A stretch of DNA of 31,413 nt from Chloroflexota bacterium (GCA_022563275.1 JADFNR010000025.1:1-31413); one strand, 5' to 3'; shown: positions 8,150 to 16,096, counted from the first letter of the stretch. Notes: generated from the letters alone by a model not told the origin. Program-made: numbers and translations.

Positions 8150-9097
8150 TCAGGTGACGGCCATGACCTCTTCGGCGAACCGGGCCATGCGGTCCTCGGT
8201 CTGGTGGGGGTCGGCCGCGCGGAAGTCGAAGATCAGGTGGGTCACTCCCACGTCGGCGTAGGTCTGGACATCCTGGCAGACCTCGTCGGGCGAGCCGCTG
8301 AACCGGCGCCGGGGGCCGCTGGAATCCCCGGAGTCGTACAGTGGGGCCTTAACCGAGACTTGAATCTCAGACGGGTCCCGGCCGGCCTGCTCGGCGTATC
8401 GGCGCAAGAGGACCAGATTTTCAGCCAGCTCTTCCGGTTCCAGGGGGGCGGCGGGTATCGCTCCCACCGGGTGCCAGCAGTTGCCGATCCGGGCGGCGCG
8501 TCTGATGGCCGGCTTGCTCTGTCCGCCGATCCAGATGGGGGGATAGGGTTTCTGGACCGGTTTGGGCAGGAAGGTGATGCCGGAGAAACTCACGTACTTG
8601 CCCTCGAACTTGGGGTCGTCCTTGGTCCAAAGCTCGATAAAAGCCCGCAGATATTCGTCGGTCACGGCCCCGCGTTCGGCGAAGGGAGGGGCGTCCAGCA
8701 ATTCAAACTCTTCTTCCATCCAGCCGACGCCGGCGCCCAGGATCAGCCGGCCCTTGGAGAGCATGTCCAGGGTGGCGAGCATCTTGGCGGCGAGTATGGG
8801 GTTGCGGTAAGGGATGATCATGACGCTGGTTACCAGGCGGATGCGTTGGGTGACGCCGGCCAGGAAGGCCAGGGTAGTTACCTGTTCCGGCCACTCGCCG
8901 TCCCCCGATTGTCCGGCCGCCAGGATGTCGCCGGTCAGGCTGTAGGGATAGGTGGAGTTCACCTGATTGGGCTGCAGGATGTGGTCGGGCATCACCATGC
9001 AGAAGAAGCCCAGCCGGTCACCCAGTTTCGCGATGTTCACCAGCGCATCGGGCTCGGCGGCGGGGCCGCTGTTGGGGAGGTAAAAACCGTATTCCAT
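8150..9097 (-). CDS. luciferase-like (LLM) F420/FMN-dependent oxidoreductase
   Basis: 315 aa, typical for the single-component LLM subgroup. Seen: N-terminal MEYGFYLPNSGP strand, LGDRLGFFCMVMPDHIL (25-41), the barrel strand RIRLVTSVMIIPYRNPILAAKMLATLDMLSKGRLILGAGVGW (about 86-127), and PPIWIGGQSKPAIRRAARIGNCWHPVG, the phosphate-binding part. These enzymes use reduced flavin or F420 to reduce or mono-oxygenate organic substrates; which cofactor is used here cannot be read from the sequence. It is first gene of the minus-strand arm, with TGGAG before ATG 9097 and a promoter at 9204-9232. Confidence 0.9.
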   Translation of the reverse strand: MEYGFYLPNSGPAAEPDALVNIAKLGDRLGFFCMVMPDHILQPNQVNSTYPYSLTGDILAAGQSGDGEWPEQVTTLAFLAGVTQRIRLVTSVMIIPYRNPILAAKMLATLDMLSKGRLILGAGVGWMEEEFELLDAPPFAERGAVTDEYLRAFIELWTKDDPKFEGKYVSFSGITFLPKPVQKPYPPIWIGGQSKPAIRRAARIGNCWHPVGAIPAAPLEPEELAENLVLLRRYAEQAGRDPSEIQVSVKAPLYDSGDSSGPRRRFSGSPDEVCQDVQTYADVGVTHLIFDFRAADPHQTEDRMARFAEEVMAVT

Positions 9098-9203
9098 GGT
9101 AAAGGCTCCAGGGAAAATGCCCGGTAACCGGCTGCTGGCAGGGGGGGTGGGTCTCAGGCGGGAAAGCGTGCCTGGATACCGGACTGGAGGGAAAATCCTC
9201 CAA

Positions 9204-9232
9204 ACTATATATCGGCTTGGCGTGCCTGTCCA
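9204..9232 (-). promoter_or_regulatory. sigma-70-type promoter, minus-strand catabolic arm
   Basis: Read on the minus strand: TGGACA (9232-9227), a 17-base spacer, TATAGT (9209-9204). Each box is one change from consensus. The start of transcription would be near 9197, giving a leader of about 100 bases before the flavin oxidoreductase ATG at 9097. It lies 55 bases from the plus-strand promoter, in the same divergent region. Confidence 0.65.
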
Positions 9233-9287
9233 ATGATCTCCACCGGTCTGGCTGCGGGGATCGGCGAGCCCAAGCCGCCATGAATTC

Positions 9288-9316
9288 TTGACACCTCAGA
9301 GGGCGACTTGTAGACT
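9288..9316 (+). promoter_or_regulatory. sigma-70-type promoter, plus-strand catabolic arm
   Basis: TTGACA (9288-9293, exact consensus), a 17-base spacer, TAGACT (9311-9316). Transcription would start near 9323, about 20 bases before the GTG start at 9345. The AGGAGG binding site at 9333-9338 lies inside this short leader. Because the boxes occupy 9288-9316, an in-frame TTG at 9288 cannot be the translation start of the first gene. Confidence 0.75.
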
Positions 9317-9344
9317 TTCCCTGCACTGGAACAGGAGGGATTTC

Positions 9345-9803
9345 GTGACTACTCCCGAGTCATTTTTGAACGAGGAAATGCGCCAGCAGGCCATTGGCCA
9401 GAAGAGCGCCCCCCGCACCATGGAAGTGGAGAAAGGCGCGATAATCAAGTTCGCCGAGGCCATCGAAGATGACAATCCGGTCTTCAATGACGAGAAGGCG
9501 GCCCGGGAGAGCCGGTACGGCGGGCTGATCGCACCGCCCACCTTCCTTCGGTCCGTGGGCGTCGACCGCCCTGATTATCCATTCGATATGCCCTTCACCC
9601 GGTTGCTGGACGGCGGAAGCGATTGGGAATATTTCCACCCGGTGCGGGCCGGTGACCGCATAACGGCCGTTGCTGAGATAGCCGACATAAACGAGCGCAC
9701 CGGACGCATGGGCCTGATGATCATCACGTCCGTCGTGGTGACCTACCGCAACCAGTTCGACCAGGTTGCCGCGATCCAGACCAGCACTTCGATCAGATAT
9801 TAA
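9345..9803 (+). CDS. MaoC-like dehydratase, N-terminal (FAS1-type) domain protein
   Basis: 152 aa hot-dog-fold protein of the MaoC_dehydrat_N type. Seen: VEKGAIIKFAEAIEDDNPVFNDEKAARESRYGGLIAPPTFLRS (about residues 28-70) and a C-terminal beta sheet with DWEYFHPVRAGDRITAVAEI and VVTYRNQFDQVAA. In known hydratases this half supports the acyl-CoA site while a partner with the Asp/His pair does catalysis; the next gene looks like that partner, so the two probably form a heteromeric (R)-specific enoyl-CoA or hydroxyacyl hydratase. Start GTG 9345 is chosen because AGGAGG sits six bases ahead and a promoter overlaps any earlier start. Confidence 0.85.
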   Translation: MTTPESFLNEEMRQQAIGQKSAPRTMEVEKGAIIKFAEAIEDDNPVFNDEKAARESRYGGLIAPPTFLRSVGVDRPDYPFDMPFTRLLDGGSDWEYFHPVRAGDRITAVAEIADINERTGRMGLMIITSVVVTYRNQFDQVAAIQTSTSIRY

Positions 9804-9847
9804 ATCCTTAGATATTTAACCGCCGGGAACGGCGACGGGAGCCTAGT

Positions 9848-10276
9848 ATGGCCGATCAGGTTTATTGGGACGACGTACAAGAAGGCACGGAATTGCCGGC
9901 AGTGGTGAAGAACCCGACCACCCAACAGTTGGTGAAGTACGCCGGCGCATCGGGCGATTACTATCAGATCCATTACGACAAGGATTTCGCCAAGAACAAC
10001 GATCTGGATGATGTGATACTTCACGGCGCACTAAAGAACGCCTTCCTTGGCCATCTGGTGACCAAGTGGATGGGGCCTAATGGCGATCTGAAACGCCTGG
10101 CCTGTCAGTACCGGGGCATGGACATTCCCGGCTCTCCGGTTACGGCCAAGGGCGTTGTGACCCGCAAATATGAGGAGAAGGGCGTCAATCTGGTCGACTG
10201 CGAGATATGGCTCGAGAACAAAGACGGCGAGAAGACCACCCCTGGGTCGGCGACGGTAGCGCTGCCCTTGCGTTAA
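9848..10276 (+). CDS. MaoC family (R)-specific hydratase, catalytic subunit
   Basis: 142 aa, single hot-dog domain. Seen: the hydratase motif YAGASGDYYQIHYDKDFAKNNDLDDVILHGALKNAFLG (about residues 31-68), which supplies the Asp and His of R-hydratases (GDXXXIHYD, then HG). It would add water to, or remove it from, an enoyl-CoA in a beta-oxidation-like route. It follows the non-catalytic partner by 44 bases and precedes an SDR similar to (3R)-hydroxyacyl-CoA dehydrogenases, which is the next step of such a route. Start ATG 9848 has GGGAG at six bases. Confidence 0.88.
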   Translation: MADQVYWDDVQEGTELPAVVKNPTTQQLVKYAGASGDYYQIHYDKDFAKNNDLDDVILHGALKNAFLGHLVTKWMGPNGDLKRLACQYRGMDIPGSPVTAKGVVTRKYEEKGVNLVDCEIWLENKDGEKTTPGSATVALPLR

Positions 10277-10316
10277 GTTCCCGGCCCTCGATTTCCCACG
10301 ATCGTTTAGCACTAAG

Positions 10317-10334
10317 GGGCAGTTTTTTCTGCCC
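10317..10334 (+). other. small hairpin with T6 loop ahead of the first SDR gene
   Basis: GGGCAG (10317-10322), loop TTTTTT, CTGCCC (10329-10334): a perfect six-pair stem in the 87-base gap between the MaoC and SDR genes, about 30 bases before the SDR start. The T run is in the loop, not after the stem, so it is not a normal intrinsic terminator. It could be a processing or stability element, or chance. Confidence 0.35.
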
Positions 10335-10363
10335 AAATTTAACCCAAGCCCAGGGAGGCAAGA

Positions 10364-11284
10364 ATGGCGGAAATGTTGAATGGCAAGGTGGCCATCGTAA
10401 CCGGCTCCGGTCGTGGCATCGGCCGTGGCATCGCCAAGATGATGGCCGCGGAAGGCGCCAGCGTGGTGGTCGTTGACCCCGGCGTGAACGTGGACGGCAG
10501 CGGGGCCGACCAATCCGTGGCTGACCAGGTGGTCGCGGAGATCAAATCCGCGGGCGGCAACGCCGTCGCCTGCATGGAGTCGGTCATCGAGATGGAAGGC
10601 GGCGAGAAGATCGTGCAGGCCGCCGTCGATAATTTCGGCAAGCTGGACATCGTCGTCACCTGCGCCGGGATCCTTCGAGACCGCATGATCTTCAATATGT
10701 CGGAACAGGAGTGGGACGACGTGATCGCCGTTCACCTCAAGGGGACCTTCACCGTGGTGAAGAACGCCAGTATCCTGATGCGCCAGCAACGCTCCGGCCG
10801 CATCATCACATTCAGCTCCGAGTCGGGTCTCATGGGTAACTCGGGCCAGGCCAATTATGGCGCCGCCAAGTCCGGCATCGCCGGGTTCACCAAGGTCGTG
10901 GCCAAGGACATGGGCCGCTATGGGGTAACCGTCAACTCGATAGCGCCCCGGGCCAGCACCCGCATGATCGCGGACATCCCCGGCAGCGCCGCGGAGATAC
11001 GGGCCCGCAGCGGCGTGGCCCCCATCGCCAACGAGGAAGACCTGGCCAACCTGGACCCCGACCACATCGCGCCCTTCGTATGCTATCTGGCCACCGATTT
11101 CGCCGATAACATCAACGGCCAGATCTTTCTGGTTTATGGCGACACCATCTCGTTGGTGTCCCAACCCCGGCCCCAGAAGGCCATCTACGAACCGTCCGGC
11201 ACCTGGGACCTTGAGAAGTTGGCGCCCATGGCCCGCGACATCCTGACCAAGGATATCTCCAACCCGGCCCCGGCCAGGGAGTAA
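10364..11284 (+). CDS. short-chain dehydrogenase, (3R)-hydroxyacyl-CoA dehydrogenase-like (copy 1)
   Basis: 306 aa. Seen: TGSGRGIG (14-21), DPGVNVDG after the second strand, TFSS (149-152), YGAAK with Tyr165/Lys169, so Ser-Tyr-Lys is intact. The usual NNAG motif is TCAG (99-102), while the following GILRDRMIFNM stretch resembles the dehydrogenase part of peroxisomal multifunctional enzyme 2. About 50 residues longer than a basic SDR, with a C-terminal tail ending NPAPARE. Likely role: NAD(P)-dependent oxidation of a hydroxyacyl-CoA made by the MaoC pair. RBS GGGAGG precedes ATG 10364. A close paralogue lies at 11777-12697. Confidence 0.9.
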   Translation: MAEMLNGKVAIVTGSGRGIGRGIAKMMAAEGASVVVVDPGVNVDGSGADQSVADQVVAEIKSAGGNAVACMESVIEMEGGEKIVQAAVDNFGKLDIVVTCAGILRDRMIFNMSEQEWDDVIAVHLKGTFTVVKNASILMRQQRSGRIITFSSESGLMGNSGQANYGAAKSGIAGFTKVVAKDMGRYGVTVNSIAPRASTRMIADIPGSAAEIRARSGVAPIANEEDLANLDPDHIAPFVCYLATDFADNINGQIFLVYGDTISLVSQPRPQKAIYEPSGTWDLEKLAPMARDILTKDISNPAPARE

Positions 11285-11292
11285 AGACGGAC

Positions 11293-11751
11293 GTGGCTGG
11301 CGATAAGTTTGCCGGCACCTGGCGGTTGCTGGAGTGTTACGGCAAGTGGTCCGACGGCCGCATCAGCTATCCCTATGGCAAAGAACCAGAGGGCCAGTTG
11401 ATGTACGACGGACACGGCAACTTCTCCGGCCAGATCGCCGGCAGCGGCAGGCCGGCGTTCCAGTCGGGAAACCTGCTGAAAGGCACCGCCGAAGAGATAA
11501 AAACGGCGTTTGAAGGATACATCGCCTACTACGGGACCTACGAGGTGGACGAGGCCAAAGGCCAAGTAACCCATCGTGTGGAGAGCGCCCTGTTCCCCAA
11601 TTGGATCGGCGATGTCCAGATCAGGAACTATGAGTTTGAAGGCGAGAGATTGCGCCTGAATACCCAGCCCATTAAAGGGGCCAGGGCTGACCTAACAAAT
11701 ACTCTGCTGTGGGAGCGGGTCCAAGGGTCCAACCCCGGCGCAAGAAAATGA
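11293..11751 (+). CDS. lipocalin-like domain protein
   Basis: 152 aa. Seen: start GTWRLLECYGKWSDG, then YPYGKEPEGQLMYDGHGNFSGQI, and GTYEVDEAKGQVTHRVESALFPNWIG, the pattern of the small cytosolic lipocalin-like family (PF13924 type), a beta barrel of unknown ligand. No signal peptide. Start GTG 11293 lies eight bases after the stop of SDR copy 1, with AGGGAG overlapping that stop, so it is translationally coupled. It sits exactly between the two SDR paralogues; a role in binding a hydrophobic intermediate, or as a small isomerase/cyclase, is a guess. Confidence 0.75.
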   Translation: MAGDKFAGTWRLLECYGKWSDGRISYPYGKEPEGQLMYDGHGNFSGQIAGSGRPAFQSGNLLKGTAEEIKTAFEGYIAYYGTYEVDEAKGQVTHRVESALFPNWIGDVQIRNYEFEGERLRLNTQPIKGARADLTNTLLWERVQGSNPGARK

Positions 11752-11776
11752 CAAGTAACCAGATGGAGATAATCTG

Positions 11777-12697
11777 ATGGCTGACCTGCTGAAAGACAAA
11801 GTGGCGATCATAACCGGCTCGGGCCGCGGCATCGGCCGGGGGGTTGCCAAGCTGATGGCCGCCCAAGGAGCCAAGGTGGTGGTGGTTGACCCCGGGGTCA
11901 ACGTGGACGGCACCGGCGCCGATTCGTCCTTCGCCCAACAGGTGGTGGACGAGATCAAAGCCGACGGCGGAGACGGGGTGGCCTGCCTGGAATCGGTTGC
12001 CACCATGGCCGGCGGCGAGAAGATCGTCCAGACCGCCCTGGACAGCTTCGGAAAGTTGGACATCGTGGTCACGGTGGCTGGGATACTCAGGGACCGGATG
12101 ATTTTCAACATGACCGAACAGGAATGGGACGACGTGATCGCCGTTCACCTCAAGGGGACCTTCTCGGTCGTGAAGAACGCCAGCGTTATCTTCCGGCAGC
12201 AACGTTCGGGCCGGATTATCACCTTTAGCTCCACCACGGGGCTGTACGGCAACTCCGGTCAGGCCAACTACGGCGCGGCCAAGGACGGAATCGCCGGGTT
12301 CACCAGGGTGGTCGCCAGGGACATGGGCCGTTACGGCGTGACCGCCAACGCCATCTCACCCAGCGCCGCCACCAGGATGATCGGCAGCATCCCCGACGAC
12401 GCCCGGGAACTGCGCGCCGCCCGTGGCATCAGCACCGGCGCCGCGCTGACGCTCCGGGGCGGGGCCGACGACGTCGCTCCCATGGTGGCCTGGCTGGCCT
12501 CCGACGACGCGGCCCACGTCAACGGCCACGTCTTCCACGTCACCGAGGGTCTGGTGACCCTGCTCAACGAACCCGAGCCGGTGAGGACGATACAGAAGGA
12601 TGGCATCTGGACCGTGGAGGAACTGGTGCGGGTGTTCCCCGTGACCATCGGCATCGAACTGGTCAACCCGGCGCCCAGCCAAGTGCCCAAGGAATAA
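11777..12697 (+). CDS. short-chain dehydrogenase, (3R)-hydroxyacyl-CoA dehydrogenase-like (copy 2)
   Basis: 306 aa, same length as copy 1. By hand alignment without gaps, 158 of the first 200 residues are identical; after about residue 205 the two diverge. Seen: TGSGRGIG, TFSS, NYGAAK (Tyr165, Lys169), so it should be active; NNAG is replaced by TVAG. The C-terminal third differs from copy 1 in the region that usually closes over the substrate, which suggests the same chemistry on a different acyl group or stereoisomer (inference). Start ATG 11777 has GGAG eight bases ahead; 25 bases separate it from the lipocalin-like gene. Confidence 0.9.
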   Translation: MADLLKDKVAIITGSGRGIGRGVAKLMAAQGAKVVVVDPGVNVDGTGADSSFAQQVVDEIKADGGDGVACLESVATMAGGEKIVQTALDSFGKLDIVVTVAGILRDRMIFNMTEQEWDDVIAVHLKGTFSVVKNASVIFRQQRSGRIITFSSTTGLYGNSGQANYGAAKDGIAGFTRVVARDMGRYGVTANAISPSAATRMIGSIPDDARELRAARGISTGAALTLRGGADDVAPMVAWLASDDAAHVNGHVFHVTEGLVTLLNEPEPVRTIQKDGIWTVEELVRVFPVTIGIELVNPAPSQVPKE

Positions 12698-12737
12698 CGG
12701 CTGGCGGAACGCCGAAGAACGCAGAGGCAAAATTCGA

Positions 12738-12763
12738 TTGAGGCCCCAGCAGCGGGGCCTCAA
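12738..12763 (+). terminator. strong hairpin between SDR copy 2 and the second monooxygenase
   Basis: TTGAGGCCCC (12738-12747), loop AGCAGC, GGGGCCTCAA (12754-12763): a perfect ten-pair stem. It is followed by CCTATTC rather than a T run, so termination would be weak or factor-dependent. It may instead partly uncouple the two halves of the plus-strand operon or protect the 3' end of a processed transcript. Confidence 0.5.
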
Positions 12764-12789
12764 CCTATTCGCAAACAGAGGGTAACCGA

Positions 12790-13941
12790 ATGATCCACAA
12801 CTTTTCCGCTTCTTATGCCGGCCATGTGGTAGACGAAAATATCGGGCTGGAGGGTACGCCGGCCAATGACCGGTGGTACACCAACGACCAATTGGTTGAG
12901 ACTTTCGACTGGGCCCTGGACATCTCCAAGCACCTGGAGAAGCTGGGCTACCAGGAGTTCTGGATGGCGGAACACCATTTTCAGCCGGAAGGGTACGAAG
13001 CGATTCCAAACCTGCTCATGCTTGGCCTTTATCTCTCGACCCAAACCAAGACGTTAAAGTTTGGCTGCGGGTTCAACATCGTTCCAATGTGGCATCCGCT
13101 TCGCCTGGCCGAAGACTTCGCCATGGCCGATGTTCTCAGCAAGGGCCGGATCATCTTCGGCGTGGGCCGCGGCTACCACACCAGGGAGGTGGAGACCTTC
13201 GGCGCGCCCATGCTGGACTCAGACGCCAACCGGGAGCTATTCGAGGAGCAGTTGGAGGTCATCACCAAAGCCTTTACCCAGGAGAGATTCTCGCACCATG
13301 GAAAGCATTACCAGTTGCCCCCGGAGGTCCCCTACCGCGGCTACCAGCTCAAGGAGCTAACGTTGGTGCCCCGTCCGGTGACCCAGCCGGTGGAGATCTG
13401 GCAGCCGTTGGTCAGCGCCAACCCCAGGGGGATCGACTTCATGGCGAAGATGGGCATCAACCCGCTGATCGCCAATAACCCGGACGCGGCCCTGGACGAG
13501 AAGTTGAAGATGCTGCAATCGGCCCGCGCGAAGTACGGAAAGGAGACTGTGCTGGGCGAAGACGTGGCCTTGGGCTTCCGTATGTTCATCGCCGAGACCA
13601 AAGAGAAGGCCATCAAACAGGCCCGTCCTTATTTCGAAGAGGCCATGAAGTTCGCCGGCCCCTTGGGCGTCATGCCCATGACCGACGAGCAGAACGCCTC
13701 GGTGATCAACAAGGGCCAGACCCCAGGAGTTAAACTTCCCACGTTGGAGGAAGCGGTGGAAGCAGGGTCCTGGGTCTGCGGCACGTCGGCGGACGTAGTC
13801 GAACGCTTCAAGTCGATCGAGGAGAAATACCCAGGGGTGGAGAGGGTCAACATCGCCGCGGTGATGGGGATGCCCCTGGAAGTCTTCAAAGACCAACTGA
13901 GTATCGTCGCCGAAGAGGTCATGCCTGCGTTCAAGGGCTAG
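12790..13941 (+). CDS. luciferase-like (LLM) flavin-dependent monooxygenase
   Basis: 383 aa, longer type close to bacterial luciferase alpha chains and two-component FMN monooxygenases. Seen: YQEFWMAEHHFQPEG (residues 54-68), TLKFGCGFNIVPMWHPLRLAEDFAMADVLSKGRIIFGVGRGYHTREVETFG (about 88-138), and VEIWQPLVSANPRGIDFMAKMG. The HHF and GRGY motifs are those of the flavin site. It would insert one oxygen atom into, or oxidatively cleave, an organic substrate; no flavin reductase partner lies in the window. Start ATG 12790 has GAGGG seven bases ahead. It is a distant paralogue of the gene at 8150-9097. Confidence 0.9.
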   Translation: MIHNFSASYAGHVVDENIGLEGTPANDRWYTNDQLVETFDWALDISKHLEKLGYQEFWMAEHHFQPEGYEAIPNLLMLGLYLSTQTKTLKFGCGFNIVPMWHPLRLAEDFAMADVLSKGRIIFGVGRGYHTREVETFGAPMLDSDANRELFEEQLEVITKAFTQERFSHHGKHYQLPPEVPYRGYQLKELTLVPRPVTQPVEIWQPLVSANPRGIDFMAKMGINPLIANNPDAALDEKLKMLQSARAKYGKETVLGEDVALGFRMFIAETKEKAIKQARPYFEEAMKFAGPLGVMPMTDEQNASVINKGQTPGVKLPTLEEAVEAGSWVCGTSADVVERFKSIEEKYPGVERVNIAAVMGMPLEVFKDQLSIVAEEVMPAFKG

Positions 13942-13982
13942 GTCCTCAGGTAAAAAGCTCATGACCAGCCCGGGAGGCTATT

Positions 13983-14942
13983 TTGACTAGCTTGATCACT
14001 GGGGGAAGCGGTCTCATGGGTGTGGAGGTCGTGCGGCTCCTGCTAGAACAGGGGGAGAAACCGGTCGTCTTCAGCAGAAACCCTTCCACGCCGAAGTTGG
14101 CGGATGTGGCAGATCACGTTGAGGGAATCGCCGGAGACCTGGGCATTTTCAGTCACGTGCTGAATGCTGTAAAGAAGACGAGGCCCGACGTTATTTATCA
14201 TATGGGCGGGATGCTAAGTGTCCCATCTGATGCGGACCCGGCCGGCGCGATTCAGGCCAATGCACTCGGAACCTTTCACGTGTTGGAAGCGGCAAGGTTG
14301 TTCGACGTCTCCCAGGTATTGTTCACCAGTTCCCTTGGCGTTTATGGCGCTGATATCAAGGAAGACTTCATCGATGACAACACGGTCCAACACCCGCTGC
14401 TATTTTATGGCGCGACTAAAGTGTTCGCGGAAAACATGGGACGCTTCTACAAGAGAAAATATGGGATCGATTTTAGAGGGATCCGGTACCCTAGCGTATT
14501 GGGACCAGGAATCAGGACTCCGGGGGTGGCCCAGTACAATCCAGGGGTGATTGAAGAGTGCGCCAAGGGAAACCCTTTCACCATCTGGGTGACGCCTGAG
14601 ACCCGCATCCCAATTATGTATTTCACGGAGTCCGCCCGGGCGATCGTGGAACTTGGACAAGCGCCGGTGGAAAAGATCAAGACGGTTAACTATGTGTTGA
14701 CTGGGATTACGCCTACTCCCAGCGCCGGCGATTTGGCGGATGTCGTCCGGGCCAAGATACCTGGCGCGCAGATCAAATTCCAGCCGGACCCAGAACTGCA
14801 ACCGATCCTAGACGATATTGGCCGAAGGGTGGACGACACCAACGCCCGGCGGGAATGGGGCTGGAAACCGGGGCTTGACCTGGAACATTCTGTCGAAGAA
14901 TTCCTTAAGGAGCTAAAGGCAAACCCCGATCGTTATGTCTAG
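13983..14942 (+). CDS. NAD-dependent epimerase/dehydratase (extended SDR)
   Basis: 319 aa. Seen: N-terminal LITGGSGLMG (NAD-binding GXXGXXG), SSLGVYG (about 118-124) and YGATK, so Ser-Tyr-Lys is complete. Length and the C-terminal REWGWKPGLDLEHSVEEFL helix fit the extended SDR family of UDP-sugar epimerases, sugar reductases and SDR-type threonine dehydrogenases. I cannot name its substrate; the catabolic setting suggests a dehydrogenase or reductase rather than a nucleotide-sugar enzyme. Start TTG 13983 has GGGAGG at five bases. It closes the plus arm and converges with dgt 22 bases away. Confidence 0.87.
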   Translation: MTSLITGGSGLMGVEVVRLLLEQGEKPVVFSRNPSTPKLADVADHVEGIAGDLGIFSHVLNAVKKTRPDVIYHMGGMLSVPSDADPAGAIQANALGTFHVLEAARLFDVSQVLFTSSLGVYGADIKEDFIDDNTVQHPLLFYGATKVFAENMGRFYKRKYGIDFRGIRYPSVLGPGIRTPGVAQYNPGVIEECAKGNPFTIWVTPETRIPIMYFTESARAIVELGQAPVEKIKTVNYVLTGITPTPSAGDLADVVRAKIPGAQIKFQPDPELQPILDDIGRRVDDTNARREWGWKPGLDLEHSVEEFLKELKANPDRYV

Positions 14943-14964
14943 ATGCCGGGCGGGAAGAGGCTTT

Positions 14965-16062
14965 TTACTCTAGGGGAACGCTTTGAAAGGCGCCCTGGGT
15001 GATGCCGGGTTGCAGCTTCTCCGCTTGGCGGATGGCGTAGTGGTCGGTCATCCCGGCTACGTAGTCCACCGCGGCCCGGTCCGGTTCGACGCCGGGGTTG
15101 AAGTAGGGCGGCGGTATCTCCTCGGCATTCTCCACGAAATAGTGGTAGAGCAGCTTGACCACTTCGCGGCCAACCTCGGACTGCCTGGTCTTGCCCAGGG
15201 GCAGGTAGAGGTTTCGGAACATGTATTCCCGCAACTCCACCATGGCCTCCCGGGCCTCCGGGTCCATGCCGATCACCGGCTTCTCGTCCGGCGGCTCATC
15301 CGCCAGCCCGGACGCGGGCCACGACGCTTGGACGATGCCTGTGACCAGGGAGTTGATCCGTTGGGAATGGGTCGTCCCCAACACCCGGTTGGCCCGTTCC
15401 GGCAGGTCTTCCACCTTCAGCATGCCGGCCCTGATGGCGTCTGCGATATCGTGGTTCAGATAGGCCACCGAGTCGGCCAGCCGCAGGACCTGAGCTTCCA
15501 AAGTCAGTGACTCATCCAGCTCGATGTCCAGAAAATCGCCCCTGGGTTTGGAGTGAGAGACTATCCCCTGGCGGACCTCCCAGGTTAGGTTCAATCCCTC
15601 GCCTTCTTTGGCCAATCGTTCGACGATACGCAGGCTCTGAGCGCTGTGGGTGAAGCCCTCGGAATAGACTTGGTCCAACGTCTCCTCGCCCAAATGTCCG
15701 AAGGGCGTGTGGCCAAGGTCGTGGCCGTACGACATGGCTTCGACCAGGTCCTCGTTCAGGTTCAGCGCCCTGGCGATGGTGCGGCCGACCTGGGCCACTT
15801 CCAGAGTGTGGGTCAGCCGGGTGACGTAGTGATCGCCGGAGGGAGCCAGGAAAACCTGGGTCTTGTGCTTCAGACGGCGGAAGGCGTTGGTGTGGATGAT
15901 CCGGTCGCGGTCGCGTTGGTACTCGGTACGCAGGGGAGATGGTGTCTCAGACCGCTCGCGGCCCAAGGAACGGCTGGAACGGCTGGCGTATGGAGAGAGG
16001 TTCTCCTCCAGGGCCTCCAGCCGCTGCCGTACCTGCAGGTCCTCCACCGGGCCGGTCTGCAT
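14965..16062 (-). CDS. dgt: deoxyguanosinetriphosphate triphosphohydrolase-like protein
   Basis: 365 aa HD-domain enzyme that splits dNTPs (classically dGTP) into deoxynucleoside and triphosphate. Seen: HTNAFRRLKHKTQVF (57-71), the metal site His85 in RLTHTLEV and His114-Asp115 in YGHDLGHTPFGH, and NHDIADAI further on. The shorter length and the family-typical N-terminal sequence YASRSSRSLGRE place it with the dGTPase-like group found in many bacteria rather than with long E. coli Dgt. Start ATG 16062 has GAGGGG seven bases ahead. It is last in the cmk-plsC-unknown-dgt run. Confidence 0.93.
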   Translation of the reverse strand: MQTGPVEDLQVRQRLEALEENLSPYASRSSRSLGRERSETPSPLRTEYQRDRDRIIHTNAFRRLKHKTQVFLAPSGDHYVTRLTHTLEVAQVGRTIARALNLNEDLVEAMSYGHDLGHTPFGHLGEETLDQVYSEGFTHSAQSLRIVERLAKEGEGLNLTWEVRQGIVSHSKPRGDFLDIELDESLTLEAQVLRLADSVAYLNHDIADAIRAGMLKVEDLPERANRVLGTTHSQRINSLVTGIVQASWPASGLADEPPDEKPVIGMDPEAREAMVELREYMFRNLYLPLGKTRQSEVGREVVKLLYHYFVENAEEIPPPYFNPGVEPDRAAVDYVAGMTDHYAIRQAEKLQPGITQGAFQSVPLE

Positions 16063-16096
16063 CTAGCCGCCCCTCTGTGTCAGCATCGTTTAGAAA

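Noticed and set aside
8054..9127. Open frame of 357 codons on the plus strand
   Set aside because: Antisense shadow of the LLM oxidoreductase; no binding site, low-complexity Gly/Val/Asp-rich translation.
10031..11164. Open frame of 377 codons on the minus strand
   Set aside because: It is antisense to MaoC and SDR copy 1, which have clear family motifs and binding sites. Its His/Gly/Asp-rich translation matches no family and is what G+C-rich antisense frames give.
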